Shown piece after piece: positions 35,992 through 45,949 of a stretch of DNA of 64,000 nucleotides. This DNA is from Rhizobium grahamii CCGE 502 (GTDB lineage Bacteria > Pseudomonadota > Alphaproteobacteria > Rhizobiales > Rhizobiaceae): assembly GCF_000298315.2 (NCBI RefSeq), contig NZ_AEYE02000035.1:124001-188000 (forward strand), written 5' to 3'. The first letter of the stretch is position 1; every line of letters begins with the position of its first letter. The notes under the pieces were generated by a model, which was given only the letters and a program-made list of their open reading frames with translations, searched no databases and was not told the DNA's origin. Made by a program: the position numbers and the translations under genes.

Positions 35992-36927
35992 ATGACCCTC
36001 ACTGCCGATACGCTGGAAAGGCGCCAGGACCGACGCCCCTGGCTGAAGCGCGTCGCCGATGCCTGCGAGCCATATCTTTATAGTGCGCCGTCACTGGTCC
36101 TGATCATTGCGGTGATGCTGGTGCCACTGGTGATCGGGGTATCCTATGCGTTTCGCGACATCCAGCTGCTCAATCCGTTTTCGGGCGGCTTCATCGGGCT
36201 CGAGCATTTCCGTGCGCTTTCGCGAGATGCCGCCTTCTATGGTGCTCTGAAGAATACGCTGTTGTGGACGGGCGCCTCCGTCCTGCTGCAATTCATATTC
36301 GGCCTCATCCTCGCACTTCTGCTCGATAAACCGTTCTGGGGCAGGGGTGTCGTGCAGGCTCTGGTCTTTCTGCCCTGGGCCGTGCCGTCGTTCCTCGCCG
36401 GCCTGAATTGGGCCTGGCTCTTCAATCCCGTGATCGGCCCAATCCCGCACTGGCTGTTTGCGCTCGGGTTGATGAGCGAGCCCGCCAATATCCTCTCCGA
36501 TCCGCAGCATGCGATGTGGGGACCGATTATCGCCAATGTCTGGTGGGGCATTCCCTTCTTCGCGATAACCTTGCTCGCCGCCCTTCAGGCGATCCCGCGC
36601 GATCTCTACGAGGCCGCCTCGATCGACGGCGCCGGCTGGTTTCAGCGCTTCCGCTCGATCACCTTGCCATTCCTCGCACCGACGATTGCCATCACCGTGT
36701 TGTTGCGAACCGTCTGGGTTTCCAACTTCGCCGACCTGATTGTCGTCATGACCGGTGGCGGGCCGGCCGACCGCACCCAGATCGTCGCAAGCTATATCTT
36801 TACGCAGGCCTTCAAGCGCCTGGACTTCGGGTATGCCTCGGCGATTGCGCTGGTGCTGCTGGTGCTGCTGCTTGCCTACTCGATGCTGATCATCCTGCTG
36901 CGGCAGACCCTGCTGAACAAGGATTGA
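35992..36927 (+). CDS. ABC sugar-type permease (MalF-like)
   Basis: The 311-residue inner-membrane protein starts at ATG 35992 (MTLTADTLERRQD); ATG 35956 is also in frame and neither has a clear ribosome site. Six helices are evident, with the EAA loop DLYEAASIDGAGWFQRFRSI contacting the ATPase. It is the first of two permeases; together with the next gene it forms the channel for the sugar-type binding protein. Confidence 0.9.
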   Translation: MTLTADTLERRQDRRPWLKRVADACEPYLYSAPSLVLIIAVMLVPLVIGVSYAFRDIQLLNPFSGGFIGLEHFRALSRDAAFYGALKNTLLWTGASVLLQFIFGLILALLLDKPFWGRGVVQALVFLPWAVPSFLAGLNWAWLFNPVIGPIPHWLFALGLMSEPANILSDPQHAMWGPIIANVWWGIPFFAITLLAALQAIPRDLYEAASIDGAGWFQRFRSITLPFLAPTIAITVLLRTVWVSNFADLIVVMTGGGPADRTQIVASYIFTQAFKRLDFGYASAIALVLLVLLLAYSMLIILLRQTLLNKD

Positions 36928-36931
36928 TGCC

Positions 36932-37762
36932 ATGAAGCGATCCATTCTCCCCACCATCGCGCATCGCCTGGCCATTCTCTGCTACATCGTCTTTGCGCTG
37001 TTTCCGCTGTTCTGGCTCCTCAAGGTATCGGTGACGCCGAACGACCTGCTCTATACCGAGGGCGTGCGGATGTGGCCGTCGCGAACGACCTGGGAACACT
37101 ATTCCTTCGTCATCCAGCACAGCGCCTTCCCGACCTTCTTCAAAAACAGCCTGATCGTGTCGGCCTCAACGGCGATCGTCGTCACAATCTGCGCCTCGTT
37201 GTCCGGCTATGCGCTGTCACGTTTCAATTTCAGGGCCAAGTACTGGATCGTCGCGCTGATGCTGCTGACCCAGATGTTCCCGCTCGTCATGCTGGTCGCA
37301 CCGATCTTCAAGATCCTGACGCCGTTGCATTTGACGAACAGCCTCACCGGCCTCGTCGTCGTCTACACCGCCTTCAACGTGCCCTTTGCCACCTTTCTGA
37401 TGCAATCGTTCTTCGACGGTATTCCGAAGGATCTCGAGGAAGCCGCCATGATCGACGGTGCCACGCAGTTCACCGCCTTCCGGCAGATCATCCTGCCGCT
37501 GACCCTGCCTGGCATCGCTGCAACGCTCGGCTTCGTTTTCACCGCCGCGTGGAGCGAACTGCTGTTCGCCCTGATGCTGATCAACGGCAACGACGCGGCA
37601 ACCTTCCCGGTCGGGCTTCTGACCTTCGTTTCCAAATTCTCCGTGGATTTCGGGCAGATGATGGCGGCGGGCGTGCTCGCGCTCATCCCGGCCGGTCTCT
37701 TCTTCCTGCTCATCCAGCGTTATCTCGTCCAGGGCCTGACGGCCGGCGCGGTCAAGGGTTAA
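36932..37762 (+). CDS. ABC sugar-type permease (MalG-like)
   Basis: The 276-residue second permease starts 4 bp after the first. Six helices are present, with the EAA loop DLEEAAMIDGATQFTAFRQI. The N-terminus begins with a helix (ILCYIVFALFPLFWLLKVSV) typical of MalG-type subunits. Confidence 0.9.
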   Translation: MKRSILPTIAHRLAILCYIVFALFPLFWLLKVSVTPNDLLYTEGVRMWPSRTTWEHYSFVIQHSAFPTFFKNSLIVSASTAIVVTICASLSGYALSRFNFRAKYWIVALMLLTQMFPLVMLVAPIFKILTPLHLTNSLTGLVVVYTAFNVPFATFLMQSFFDGIPKDLEEAAMIDGATQFTAFRQIILPLTLPGIAATLGFVFTAAWSELLFALMLINGNDAATFPVGLLTFVSKFSVDFGQMMAAGVLALIPAGLFFLLIQRYLVQGLTAGAVKG

Positions 37763-37767
37763 TCAAA

Positions 37768-38823
37768 ATGGCATCGATCGATATCCAGAACGTCAAGAAG
37801 GCCTACGGCCCCGTCAAGGTGCTGCATGACGTCGACCTCCGCATCAAGGATGGCGAGTTCGTCGTACTCGTCGGCCCCTCCGGCTGCGGCAAGTCCACGT
37901 TGCTGCGCATGATTGCAGGCCTCGAGGACGTCACCGGCGGCGAAATCCGCATCGCGGGCAATCGCGTCAATGAGCTGCATCCGAAGGACCGTGACATCGC
38001 CATGGTGTTCCAGTCCTACGCCCTTTATCCGCACATGAATGTCGCCGGTAACATGAGCTACAGCCTGAAGCTGAGAAAGACGGCCAAGGAAAAGATCTCC
38101 AGCGCTGTCGGTGCTGCCGCCTCCAAGCTCGGTCTCGACCCGCTGCTCGAACGCAGGCCGAAGGCGCTTTCAGGCGGCCAGCGCCAGCGCGTCGCCATGG
38201 GCCGCGCGATCGTGCGCCAGCCGAAGGCCTTCCTGTTCGACGAGCCGCTGTCAAACCTCGACGCGCGCCTGCGCGAACAGATGCGCGCGGAAATCAAGAA
38301 GCTGCACGGCGATCTGAAGGCGACCTCGATCTACGTCACCCACGACCAGATCGAAGCGATGACGCTGGCGGACAGGATCGTTGCCATGCACGGCGGCATC
38401 GTGCAGCAGGTCGGCAGCCCCCTCGAGCTTTACGATACGCCTGCCAACCTCTTCGTCGCCGGCTTCATCGGCTCGCCGGGCATGAATTTCCTCGACGCGA
38501 CCTATGGGGATGGTGGTGTTCGCCTGAAGGACGGGACGGTCGTCCCCCTCGCCGCCCCCCTGTCACTCGCAAACGGCGCCAAGGTGACGCTCGGGATCCG
38601 GCCGGAGCATGTGGTCACTACCGATCAGGGTGGGCTGAACGCGAATGTCGAATTGGTCGAACCGACCGGCTTCGGCATCATCCTGCACCTGTCGCTGCAC
38701 GGTCTGCCATTCAAGATTTTCACGCTCGACCGGGCGGCGCTGACGTCGGGCCCGACAGTAAACGTGTCGTTCCCCGCACAGCATCTGCACGTCTTCGACG
38801 CGGATGGAAACAGGGCAAAATAG
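37768..38823 (+). CDS. ABC transporter ATPase (UgpC/MsmK-like)
   Basis: The protein has 351 residues from ATG 37768. The same frame is open back to 37072 but only as a shadow of the permease. Walker A GPSGCGKST is at 36-44, signature LSGGQ at 134-138, Walker B AFLFDEP with Asp158, H-loop in VTHDQIEAM. The C-terminal ~110 residues form the OB-fold regulatory domain of CUT1 sugar ATPases (LGIRPEHV). It powers import by the two permeases. Confidence 0.92.
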   Translation: MASIDIQNVKKAYGPVKVLHDVDLRIKDGEFVVLVGPSGCGKSTLLRMIAGLEDVTGGEIRIAGNRVNELHPKDRDIAMVFQSYALYPHMNVAGNMSYSLKLRKTAKEKISSAVGAAASKLGLDPLLERRPKALSGGQRQRVAMGRAIVRQPKAFLFDEPLSNLDARLREQMRAEIKKLHGDLKATSIYVTHDQIEAMTLADRIVAMHGGIVQQVGSPLELYDTPANLFVAGFIGSPGMNFLDATYGDGGVRLKDGTVVPLAAPLSLANGAKVTLGIRPEHVVTTDQGGLNANVELVEPTGFGIILHLSLHGLPFKIFTLDRAALTSGPTVNVSFPAQHLHVFDADGNRAK

Positions 38824-38834
38824 GACGGGCAGCC

Positions 38835-39659
38835 TCAGCCGTGGGCGAGGCCGCCGCGCAGAACGGCACTATTGAAGTCCGGTCGCGGCGTCGGAATGAC
38901 AACCGGTATCACGGCCTCCGTGCTGGCGGGCACCACAGCTTCGGTCGCCGGCGGCGCCGGTTCCGCACCTGAAATCGCCACTGTGCCCGGCATCGGGATC
39001 GGCACCGGAACGGTCGTCGGCACCAGTGCCTCAAACTGCGCCGGCATCATGCTCTGGCCAGGCAGATAGTTCATCGCGACTTCGTAGGCGGGCAGGGGCG
39101 CCGGCGTCTGCAGCTCGCCGTCCCGCCCACGCTTCTCGTAGAACGCGTTGCCGCCGGCAATCGTTACGTAGTGCATATTGCGATACGGGAACGACAGACC
39201 GTCTGTGTGGAAGAACATCGCGTCCTTGACGCCTGGATGCCGTTCGCCGCGGAAAATTGCGTCTGCAGCGTCCGTCAGTTCGACCTCAGCCGTCGGCTCG
39301 ACTTCGCGGGTCATCACGCCAGGCGCAAACTGCCTCTGTTGGGCAACGACGCCGCAGATTGAATCTGGATAGGCCCCCGATGTCAGACGGTTCATGACCA
39401 CGGTTCCGACCGCCATGTAGCCGTCGCGATCAGAATGCTCGGATTCGAAGTACATTGCCCGCTTGAGGCAATCGCGATCCTTGGCCGTGTAATTGAAGGT
39501 AACTTTGGTTGACTGCGCCGCTTGCGCCGCATTCTTGGGCTTGGTGACCTGGCTCGCCACCTTCGAAGCCGGTTGCTGTGCGGTCGTGCAGCCCGCGGCT
39601 GCCACGCCCGCCAACAGGATCCCGGCGAGAGATTTTCCCAACGCTATATGCGCCCTCAA
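38835..39659 (-). CDS. SleB-like cell-wall hydrolase lipoprotein
   Basis: In this 274-residue protein the signal ends in a lipobox (LAGVAAAGC, Cys23), so it is lipid-anchored. The catalytic Hydrolase_2/SleB domain (residues ~58-185) begins KDRDCLKRAMYFESEHSDRD with the expected glutamate, then AVGTVVMNRL, CGVVAQQRQFAPG and AMFFHTDGL. The C-terminal ~80 residues are Pro/Ala/Val-rich and disordered. It probably cuts peptidoglycan glycan strands. It is convergent with the ABC ATPase gene (11 bp). Confidence 0.85.
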   Translation of the reverse strand: MRAHIALGKSLAGILLAGVAAAGCTTAQQPASKVASQVTKPKNAAQAAQSTKVTFNYTAKDRDCLKRAMYFESEHSDRDGYMAVGTVVMNRLTSGAYPDSICGVVAQQRQFAPGVMTREVEPTAEVELTDAADAIFRGERHPGVKDAMFFHTDGLSFPYRNMHYVTIAGGNAFYEKRGRDGELQTPAPLPAYEVAMNYLPGQSMMPAQFEALVPTTVPVPIPMPGTVAISGAEPAPPATEAVVPASTEAVIPVVIPTPRPDFNSAVLRGGLAHG

Positions 39660-39714
39660 TGTCAGGTGCCCCCTATTTGGAGTAGTAAGCCCTTCTCGAT
39701 TAAGTGGTCGCTTT

Positions 39715-39735
39715 TTTACCTGCGTTTCAGGTAAA
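39715..39735. repeat. Inverted repeat upstream of the SleB-like gene
   Basis: TTTACCTG and CAGGTAAA, perfect 8-bp arms with a 5-base CGTTT loop, flanked by T and A/T runs, 56 bp upstream of the SleB-like start and 190 bp past the end of cysA. It could be an operator; as a terminator it lacks a T-run in the cysA direction. Confidence 0.4.
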
Positions 39736-39925
39736 TTTCAAATCCAATTAGTATCACAATTTGATTTGGCCGCTTTTGGCCCGCCTGCACAGGCTGATTC
39801 GTGCTCGCGCACGTACTGAAAATAGCGCCACTTTCTATCACAGGTCACAGTTCAAAGCGGATGCAACCGCCGAAACAGCCTGCCGCTTCAGCCTGATTCG
39901 AACGACTATCGACCGCGTCGGCCAT

Positions 39926-40975
39926 TCATTTATTGTCGGGCCGGAACAACTTCCATCGCGTTGGTCGAAAGGCGATCCTCGTGCGGTCGAGAGCCCCGGC
40001 TTGCGCTGGCGACAGTTCTAATTCGATCGGTGGATGCCCCTTGCCGATGTCGACCTCGATGTGGCGCGTGCCAGCGACGCGCCGGCTCGTCGTTAGCAAA
40101 CCGGCGATGCAGCCGCCGCAGCCATCGCGCAATTCGATGTCGTGCGGCCGGAAGTAGAGTTGGGCCTCTCCATCCGCTTCACCCTCGACCTTGAGGCCGA
40201 GCGGCCTATCCTCGAACCAGATGTCTCCACCGTTGACCCGCACGTCGAGACAGTTGGACTGTCCGACAAAGCCGAAGACGAAGGGGGAGTTCGGATTGTC
40301 GTAAACCTCATCGGGGGTTCCGACCTGCTCAATCGCGCCCTGGCTCATGACGACGACGCGGTCGGCAAGTTCCATCGCCTCGTCCTGGTCATGCGTGACG
40401 AAGACGGTCGTGTGACCAGTACGATCATGGATCTCGCGCAGCCATTTGCGGAGATCCTTGCGCACCTGGGCGTCGAGCGCGCCGAAGGGCTCATCGAGCA
40501 GCAGTACATTTGGTTCGACCGCCATGGCGCGTGCAAGCGCGACGCGCTGGCGCTGGCCGCCGGAAAGCTGGGCTGGATAACGTTTCTCGAGACCCGAGAG
40601 CTGGACAAGGTCAAGCAACTCGAGCGCCCGCCGGCGAATTTCCGCCTTGGGCGGGCGCCGCGAGCCGTCGCGCACCTTCAGGCCGAAGGAAACATTTTCT
40701 AGCACGGTCATATGCCTGAACAAGGCATAGTGCTGGAACACGAAGCCGATGTTGCGCTGCTGCACGGTCTTCTTCGACGCGTCCTCGTCTCCGAAATAGA
40801 TCAATCCTTCCGTCGGGCTCTCCAGGCCAGCAATCAGCCGCAACAGCGTTGTCTTGCCCGATCCGGACGGCCCGAGCAGCGCGATCAACTCGCCGGAGCG
40901 TATATTGAGCGAGACGTCGTGCAGCGCCGGAAAGCGCTCGAATTCCTTGCGCAGGTTTTGTACGCGAACTTCCAT
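39926..40975 (-). CDS. cysA: Sulfate/thiosulfate ABC importer, ATPase
   Basis: The protein has 349 residues. Walker A GPSGSGKT is at 35-42, signature LSGGQRQRVALARA, Walker B LLLDEPFGALD, and a C-terminal TOBE-like domain (LYFRPHDIEL). The start MEVRVQNLRKEF is typical of rhizobial CysA. It is the last gene of sbp-cysT-cysW-cysA, 10 bp after cysW, and energises sulfate uptake for cysteine synthesis. Confidence 0.93.
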   Translation of the reverse strand: MEVRVQNLRKEFERFPALHDVSLNIRSGELIALLGPSGSGKTTLLRLIAGLESPTEGLIYFGDEDASKKTVQQRNIGFVFQHYALFRHMTVLENVSFGLKVRDGSRRPPKAEIRRRALELLDLVQLSGLEKRYPAQLSGGQRQRVALARAMAVEPNVLLLDEPFGALDAQVRKDLRKWLREIHDRTGHTTVFVTHDQDEAMELADRVVVMSQGAIEQVGTPDEVYDNPNSPFVFGFVGQSNCLDVRVNGGDIWFEDRPLGLKVEGEADGEAQLYFRPHDIELRDGCGGCIAGLLTTSRRVAGTRHIEVDIGKGHPPIELELSPAQAGALDRTRIAFRPTRWKLFRPDNK

Positions 40976-40985
40976 TCTAATTCCT

Positions 40986-41858
40986 TCAGTGCCGTCGGCT
41001 GGCGGCGATTTCTTCGCTGTATCGCATCTCGAGCAGAGTCTTCAAAACAAGGGTTACGAGCGCAAGCAAGGCAAGCAGCGTGGCGACGGCGAACGCGCCG
41101 GTGAAATTGTACTCGTTATAGAGAATTTCCACCTGCAGCGGCATGGTATTCGTCTGTCCCCGGATGTGACCGGACACCACGGACACGGCGCCGAACTCGC
41201 CCATGGCGCGAGCATTGCAAAGCAATACGCCATAGAGCAGCCCCCATTTTATATTGGGCAAGGTCACGTGCCAGAAGGTTTGCCAGCCGCTGGCGCCGAG
41301 AGAAATCGCCGCCTCTTCGTCACCCGTACCTTGCTCCTGCATCAGCGGGATCAGTTCACGCGCCACGAACGGGAAGGTGACGAACATGGTCGCCAGGATC
41401 AACCCCGGCACGGCAAACAGGATCTTGATGTCGTGAGCGCTCAGCCATTGGCCGAGATGGGTATTGGCACCAAGCAGCAAGACGAAAACGAGGCCGGAAA
41501 TAACAGGCGAGACCGAAAATGGCAAGTCGATCAACGTTGTCAGGAAAGCCTTGCCCTTGAACTCGAACTTGGCAATCGCCCAGGCGGCCACGATGCCAAA
41601 GGTCAGATTGAGGGGAACGCTGACGCCGGCCACAATGAGGGTCAGGCGAATAGCCGAAAAGGTCTCTTCGTCCTGCAGCGCCTCGAGAAACGGACCCGCC
41701 CCCTTGCGGAACGCTTCGACAAAGACGGCCGCCAGCGGCAGAAGCAGGATCAGCGTCAGGAAGATCAGCGAAGCCAGGATCAGCGTCCAACGCGCAAACC
41801 GATGTTCGGTCACGGCCGAACGCACCTTTGTCGGCTGAAGACTGGTATCAAACGCCAT
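40986..41858 (-). CDS. cysW: Sulfate ABC importer permease
   Basis: The 290-residue permease has six helices and the EAA-type loop [20 protein letters not shown]. The motif [20 protein letters not shown] is diagnostic of CysW proteins. Its start lies within the end of cysT (11-bp overlap), so translation is coupled. Confidence 0.93.
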   Translation of the reverse strand: MAFDTSLQPTKVRSAVTEHRFARWTLILASLIFLTLILLLPLAAVFVEAFRKGAGPFLEALQDEETFSAIRLTLIVAGVSVPLNLTFGIVAAWAIAKFEFKGKAFLTTLIDLPFSVSPVISGLVFVLLLGANTHLGQWLSAHDIKILFAVPGLILATMFVTFPFVARELIPLMQEQGTGDEEAAISLGASGWQTFWHVTLPNIKWGLLYGVLLCNARAMGEFGAVSVVSGHIRGQTNTMPLQVEILYNEYNFTGAFAVATLLALLALVTLVLKTLLEMRYSEEIAASRRH

Positions 41859-42705
41859 AGCCGTACCTCCGTCTGCGCCAGCTCTGGATGAGGTTGATGA
41901 TCAGCAGCATGGCAAAAGAAATCACCAGCATCATCGCAGCGATACCCGTTGCTGCGGCATAGTTATATTCCTCGAGCTTGATGACAATCAGCAACGGTGC
42001 GATCTCCGACCGGAACGGAAGGTTGCCGGCAATGAAGATCACCGAGCCGTATTCGCCGACACCGCGGGCAAAGGCGAGAGCGAAGCCTGTCAGGGCCGGC
42101 GGCATCAAGCCCGGCAGCAGCACGCGGAAAATCGTCTGCAGGCGCGTGGCGCCAAGCGTTGCGGCAGCTTCCTCCACCTCCTTGTCGATCTCCTCCATGA
42201 CAGGTTGAACCGTGCGTACCACGAAGGGCAAGCCGACAAAGACAAGCGCGATGACGATACCGAGTGGCGTGAAAGCGATCTTGATGCCGAGCGGCGTCAG
42301 GAACTGGCCGATCCAGCCATTAGGCGCATAAAGGGTCGCCAGCGCGATACCAGCAACGGCGGTCGGCAACGCGAAAGGCAGATCGACCATTGCGTCGATG
42401 ATGCGCTTGCCAGGGAACCGGTAGCGCACGAGCACCCAAGCCAGCACGACGCCGAAAACGACGTTGATGCAGGCGGCCGCAAAGGCGGCGCCAAAGCTGA
42501 TGCGAAGGGCGCTCAGGGTACGAGGATCGAAGGCGATGGCGAAGAATTTTTCCCAGCCAAGTTCGCTCGACCGCCAGGCGAGGCCCGAAAGCGGGATGAG
42601 GATCAGAAGGGTAAGCCAGGTCAAGGTAAGGCCGAGCGCCATTCCAAAGCCTGGAATGACGCTCGGCCGTCTGAACCGCCACCGCGTGGGGCTATGTGCT
42701 CTCAT
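41848..42705 (-). CDS. cysT: Sulfate ABC importer permease
   Basis: The 285-residue permease (also called CysU) has six helices, the EAA loop [20 protein letters not shown], and [20 protein letters not shown], the CysT counterpart of the CysW motif. It starts 8 bp after the sulfate-binding protein gene. Confidence 0.93.
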   Translation of the reverse strand: MRAHSPTRWRFRRPSVIPGFGMALGLTLTWLTLLILIPLSGLAWRSSELGWEKFFAIAFDPRTLSALRISFGAAFAAACINVVFGVVLAWVLVRYRFPGKRIIDAMVDLPFALPTAVAGIALATLYAPNGWIGQFLTPLGIKIAFTPLGIVIALVFVGLPFVVRTVQPVMEEIDKEVEEAAATLGATRLQTIFRVLLPGLMPPALTGFALAFARGVGEYGSVIFIAGNLPFRSEIAPLLIVIKLEEYNYAAATGIAAMMLVISFAMLLIINLIQSWRRRRYGYGV

Positions 42706-42713
42706 GCGACGTA

Positions 42714-43739
42714 TTATTGTGCCGGCTTGTAGATTTGGTCAAATACACCGCCATCGCCGAAGAACTTCGGCTGCGCTTCTTTCCAGCCGCCAAAATCATC
42801 GATCGTCGCAAGTTTCAGATTCGGGAAGCGCGCAATGTCAGCCTTGTCTGCAGCTTCCGGCTTGATCGGCCGATAGAAGTGCTTGGCCGCGATCTTTTGC
42901 CCCTCGTCCGAATAGAGATAGTTCAGATAGGCTTCGGCGACCTTGCGGGTGCCCTTTTTGTCGACATTGCCATCCACGACGGCGACCGGCGGGTCAGCCC
43001 GGATCGAGAACGCCGGGGTGACGATCTCGAACTGGTCAGGACCGAGCTCTTCGAGCGAAAGGTAGGCCTCGTTTTCCCAGGCCAGGAGAACGTCGCCGAG
43101 ACCGCGCTGAACGAAGGTCGTCGTCGCGCCGCGGGCGCCGGTGTCGAGAACCGGAACATGCTGCAGCAGCTTCGTCACGTATTCCTGCGCCTTGGCGTCA
43201 TCACCACCATTCGCCTGCTTGGCCCAGGCCCAGGCCGCCAGGAAGTTCCAGCGCGCACCACCAGAGGTCTTCGGGTTCGGCGTAATCACCTGGACGTCGT
43301 CCTTTACCAAATCGGCCCAGTCCTTGACGCCCTTCGGATTGCCCTTGCGGACCAGAAAGACGATCGTAGAGGTGTAAGGCGTCGAGTTATTCGGAAACTT
43401 CGTTTTCCAATCCGCAGGAATCTTGCCAGTCTTCTTAGCGATGGCGTCAATGTCGCCCTCGAGGGCAAGGGTGACGACATCGGCATCAAGCCCATCGATT
43501 ACCGACCGCGCCTGCGCGCCAGAGCCGCCATGCGAAGCCTTGATGGTGACAGCCTCACCGGTGTCCTTCTGCCACTTGGCAGCGAAGGCGGTATTGAAAT
43601 CCTTATACAGTTCCCTCGTCGGATCGTAGGATACGTTGAGAAGCGTTTGATCCGCGAATGCCGGCGCGACGGCGCCGATTGCGACACTGCCTGCCAGCGC
43701 CACAGCCGCGAGAAGCCGTGTGATCCTTATTGACTGCAT
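42714..43739 (-). CDS. sbp: Sulfate-binding periplasmic protein
   Basis: The protein has 341 residues from ATG 43739, which has AGGAGG upstream; the open frame to 43883 is upstream leader. Signal peptide of ~29 residues ([20 protein letters not shown]). Mature motifs of sulfate-binding proteins include [37 protein letters not shown] and [14 protein letters not shown]. First gene of the sulfate operon. Confidence 0.94.
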   Translation of the reverse strand: MQSIRITRLLAAVALAGSVAIGAVAPAFADQTLLNVSYDPTRELYKDFNTAFAAKWQKDTGEAVTIKASHGGSGAQARSVIDGLDADVVTLALEGDIDAIAKKTGKIPADWKTKFPNNSTPYTSTIVFLVRKGNPKGVKDWADLVKDDVQVITPNPKTSGGARWNFLAAWAWAKQANGGDDAKAQEYVTKLLQHVPVLDTGARGATTTFVQRGLGDVLLAWENEAYLSLEELGPDQFEIVTPAFSIRADPPVAVVDGNVDKKGTRKVAEAYLNYLYSDEGQKIAAKHFYRPIKPEAADKADIARFPNLKLATIDDFGGWKEAQPKFFGDGGVFDQIYKPAQ

Positions 43740-43770
43740 AGAAACCTCCTTCGTTGGTGGCCGAAACTCT

Positions 43771-43781
43771 ACCAAGTTGGT
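43771..43781 (-). promoter_or_regulatory. Palindrome in the sbp promoter region
   Basis: ACCAAGTTGGT, perfect 5-base arms around one base, 32 bp upstream of the sbp ATG. It is a candidate operator for a sulfur-responsive regulator; which one cannot be told. Confidence 0.35.
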
Positions 43782-43986
43782 CGTATAATGAAACGAAGAA
43801 TGTTTCTGTTCCGCCGTGCTCTCTGGAATGCCATCCCAATTGAGGCGCGCTTTCGAAATGGACTTGCTCGATTTGATGATCACAAATCCGGTAGCCTCAG
43901 ATTGAGCTCGCGGAGGGCCGAGCTAAACATGCTGGGCATTGCCAGGAAGACGGACAGCGCAACTCCCCCGAATATCTACCTGTTCG

Positions 43987-44442
43987 TCAAACGCGCGAGT
44001 CGGCGAGAAAATCCGAATAAAGCTCTTCGGCAGTCATTGCCTTGCGCATGGCCGCCAGAATGCCCGGCGTCTGCAGCTGACGCGCGATTGCTGCCAGCAC
44101 GTTCAGATACTCGCCGCGGCTTGCTTCGCCAAACAAAAGCGCGAAGACGATATCGGTCGGAACATCGTCCACCGCCTCGAAATCGAGTGGCCGGGCGAAG
44201 CGGAGCAGCAAGCCACGCGGATGCGTCATCCCCTCCACCACGGCATGCGGAACAGCGACACCATTGCCGATACCCGTCGAGCCTAGGCTCTCGCGGCTTT
44301 CCAAGGCGTGCAGTATCTTCTTTCCTTCAATTCCGAAGGCGAGGGCAGCTTTTTCGGCAATCGCCTGCAATCCTCTCCATTTCGTCGCAACCGAAACACC
44401 GATGAATGTGTGCTCAGGACGGATGATCTGCGAAAGGTCCAT
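43987..44442 (-). CDS. PTS IIA(Ntr)-like phosphocarrier protein
   Basis: The protein has 151 residues from ATG 44442 (MDLSQIIRPEHTF); the open frame to 44517 lacks a good site. It has the PTS_EIIA_2 fold with phosphorylatable histidine in GNGVAVPHAVVEGM and conserved ALESRESLGSTGIG. It resembles PtsN of the regulatory nitrogen PTS, but no rpoN or hpf gene is near, so it is likely a paralog. These proteins act on potassium uptake and stress signalling in relatives. Confidence 0.82.
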   Translation of the reverse strand: MDLSQIIRPEHTFIGVSVATKWRGLQAIAEKAALAFGIEGKKILHALESRESLGSTGIGNGVAVPHAVVEGMTHPRGLLLRFARPLDFEAVDDVPTDIVFALLFGEASRGEYLNVLAAIARQLQTPGILAAMRKAMTAEELYSDFLADSRV

Positions 44443-44856
44443 GAAGTCTCTCTTGTCGTTTGTGCAAGGCCGCATCGGCGGGCGCCGCGGCTGACACCTA
44501 ATTAGCGCCGCTTCCAATGCCGCAAACTGATTTCCCGGGCCGACATTGTTCTGCGTTCATATGTCCAGACGAGATAAAGGTTCGAGCACGAAAGCCGAAC
44601 TCAGATATAAACATCGCATAAGGATCGTCCAAATGTCTGGTGGACGCTCCAAGCTTTAATGCCCAGGGACGTCGCGGTCTGAGGGGGCACCGCCTCGACC
44701 CTGGTCGTGCCGATCTGAAGAGATTGAGCAATTCATCGACTCATGAGCAAAAGCCTTCGAAACGCGATTGAACTTCGAAGGCTTCGGGCCCTATAGTCTT
44801 GCCAAAGCCGCGCTGATTTGATCGGTGCGGGGAGGCAACGGGAAGGAAACAGAAGA
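44443..44856. other. Intergenic region between ptsN-like and xylitol dehydrogenase genes
   Basis: 414 bp with no supported gene. It contains the long inverted repeat at 44751-44784 and must hold the divergent promoters. Confidence 0.6.
44751..44784 (+). promoter_or_regulatory. 11-bp inverted repeat upstream of the xylitol dehydrogenase gene
   Basis: AAGCCTTCGAA (44751-44761) and TTCGAAGGCTT (44774-44784) are perfectly complementary with a 12-base spacer, 72 bp before the start codon. The arms contain TTCGAA and could be a dimer or tetramer binding site, or a hairpin in the leader. Confidence 0.55.
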
Positions 44857-45900
44857 ATGGCCAAAGTCCGCGCGCTGGTGCTCGAACGCCAACATGAACT
44901 TGCGCTCCGTGATATCGACCTGCCGATGGATACCGGTCCCGGCCAGGTGAAGATCAAGGTCCACACGGTTGGCGTCTGCGGCTCCGATGTCCACTATTAC
45001 ACCCACGGCAAGATCGGCCCATTCGTCGTCAACGAGCCGATGGTGCTCGGTCATGAAGCCGCCGGCACGGTCGTCGAAGTCGGCGCAGGCGTGACGCATC
45101 TCCAGGTCGGCGACCGTGTCTGCATGGAACCCGGCATTCCCGATCCCAATTCCAAAGCGAGCCGGCTTGGCATGTATAATGTCGATCCCGCCGTCACTTT
45201 CTGGGCGACGCCACCGATCCACGGCATCCTGACATCAGAGGTCGTTCATCCCGCCAATTACACCTATAAGCTGCCCGACAATGTCAGCTTCGCAGAAGGC
45301 GCCATGGTCGAGCCCTTTGCGGTCGGCATGCAGGCCGCGACAAAGGCGAAGATCGTCCCCGGCGATACCGCCGTCGTCCTTGGCGCCGGCCCGATCGGCA
45401 CCATGGTGGCGATCGCCGCGCTTGCCGGCGGCTGCGCCCGCGCCATCGTCGCCGACCTCGCTCAGCCGAAACTCGATATCGCCGCGCAGTATCAGGGTGT
45501 CATCCCCGTCAATATCCGCGAGAAGAACATCGTCGAGGAAGTTGCGCGCCTGACGGATGGCTGGGGCGCCGATGTGATCTTCGAATGCTCCGGCTCGCCG
45601 AAGGCTTGGGAGACCATCATGGAGCTGCCGAGACCGGGCGGCGTCATCGTTGCCGTCGGCCTGCCGGTCAATCCGATCGGCCTCGACGTATCGACCGCAT
45701 CGACCAAGGAAATCCGCATAGAGACCGTCTTCCGATACGCCCACCAGTACGAACGCTCGATCGCCCTGCTTGGCTCCGGCCGTGTCGACCTGAAGCCACT
45801 GATCTCCGAGACATTCGGCTTCGAGGATTCCATCACTGCCTTCGACCGCGCTGTCGAGGCGCGTCCAGGCGACGTGAAGCTGCAGATCGTGATGGAATAA
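44857..45900 (+). CDS. Zinc-dependent xylitol/sorbitol-type dehydrogenase
   Basis: The 347-residue medium-chain dehydrogenase probably oxidises a polyol such as xylitol to D-xylulose with NAD. The start at ATG 44857 has GGAAGG upstream. Catalytic zinc ligands are in [10 protein letters not shown] (Cys) and [13 protein letters not shown] (His-Glu). The cofactor motif is [11 protein letters not shown] and is followed by an acidic Asp (VADLAQPK), favouring NAD. The structural-zinc cysteine lobe is absent ([11 protein letters not shown]), as in sorbitol dehydrogenases. It stands alone, so the pathway is not shown by neighbours. Confidence 0.85.
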   Translation: MAKVRALVLERQHELALRDIDLPMDTGPGQVKIKVHTVGVCGSDVHYYTHGKIGPFVVNEPMVLGHEAAGTVVEVGAGVTHLQVGDRVCMEPGIPDPNSKASRLGMYNVDPAVTFWATPPIHGILTSEVVHPANYTYKLPDNVSFAEGAMVEPFAVGMQAATKAKIVPGDTAVVLGAGPIGTMVAIAALAGGCARAIVADLAQPKLDIAAQYQGVIPVNIREKNIVEEVARLTDGWGADVIFECSGSPKAWETIMELPRPGGVIVAVGLPVNPIGLDVSTASTKEIRIETVFRYAHQYERSIALLGSGRVDLKPLISETFGFEDSITAFDRAVEARPGDVKLQIVME

Positions 45901-45949
45901 ATCGACGCCGCGGCACGCACGGCGGTTCAAGGAAGAGCCGCCGAACCGA

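Noticed and set aside
37072-37767. N-terminal extension of the UgpC-like ATPase
   Set aside because: The extra 232 codons are the permease gene read in another frame; the family N-terminus begins at 37768.
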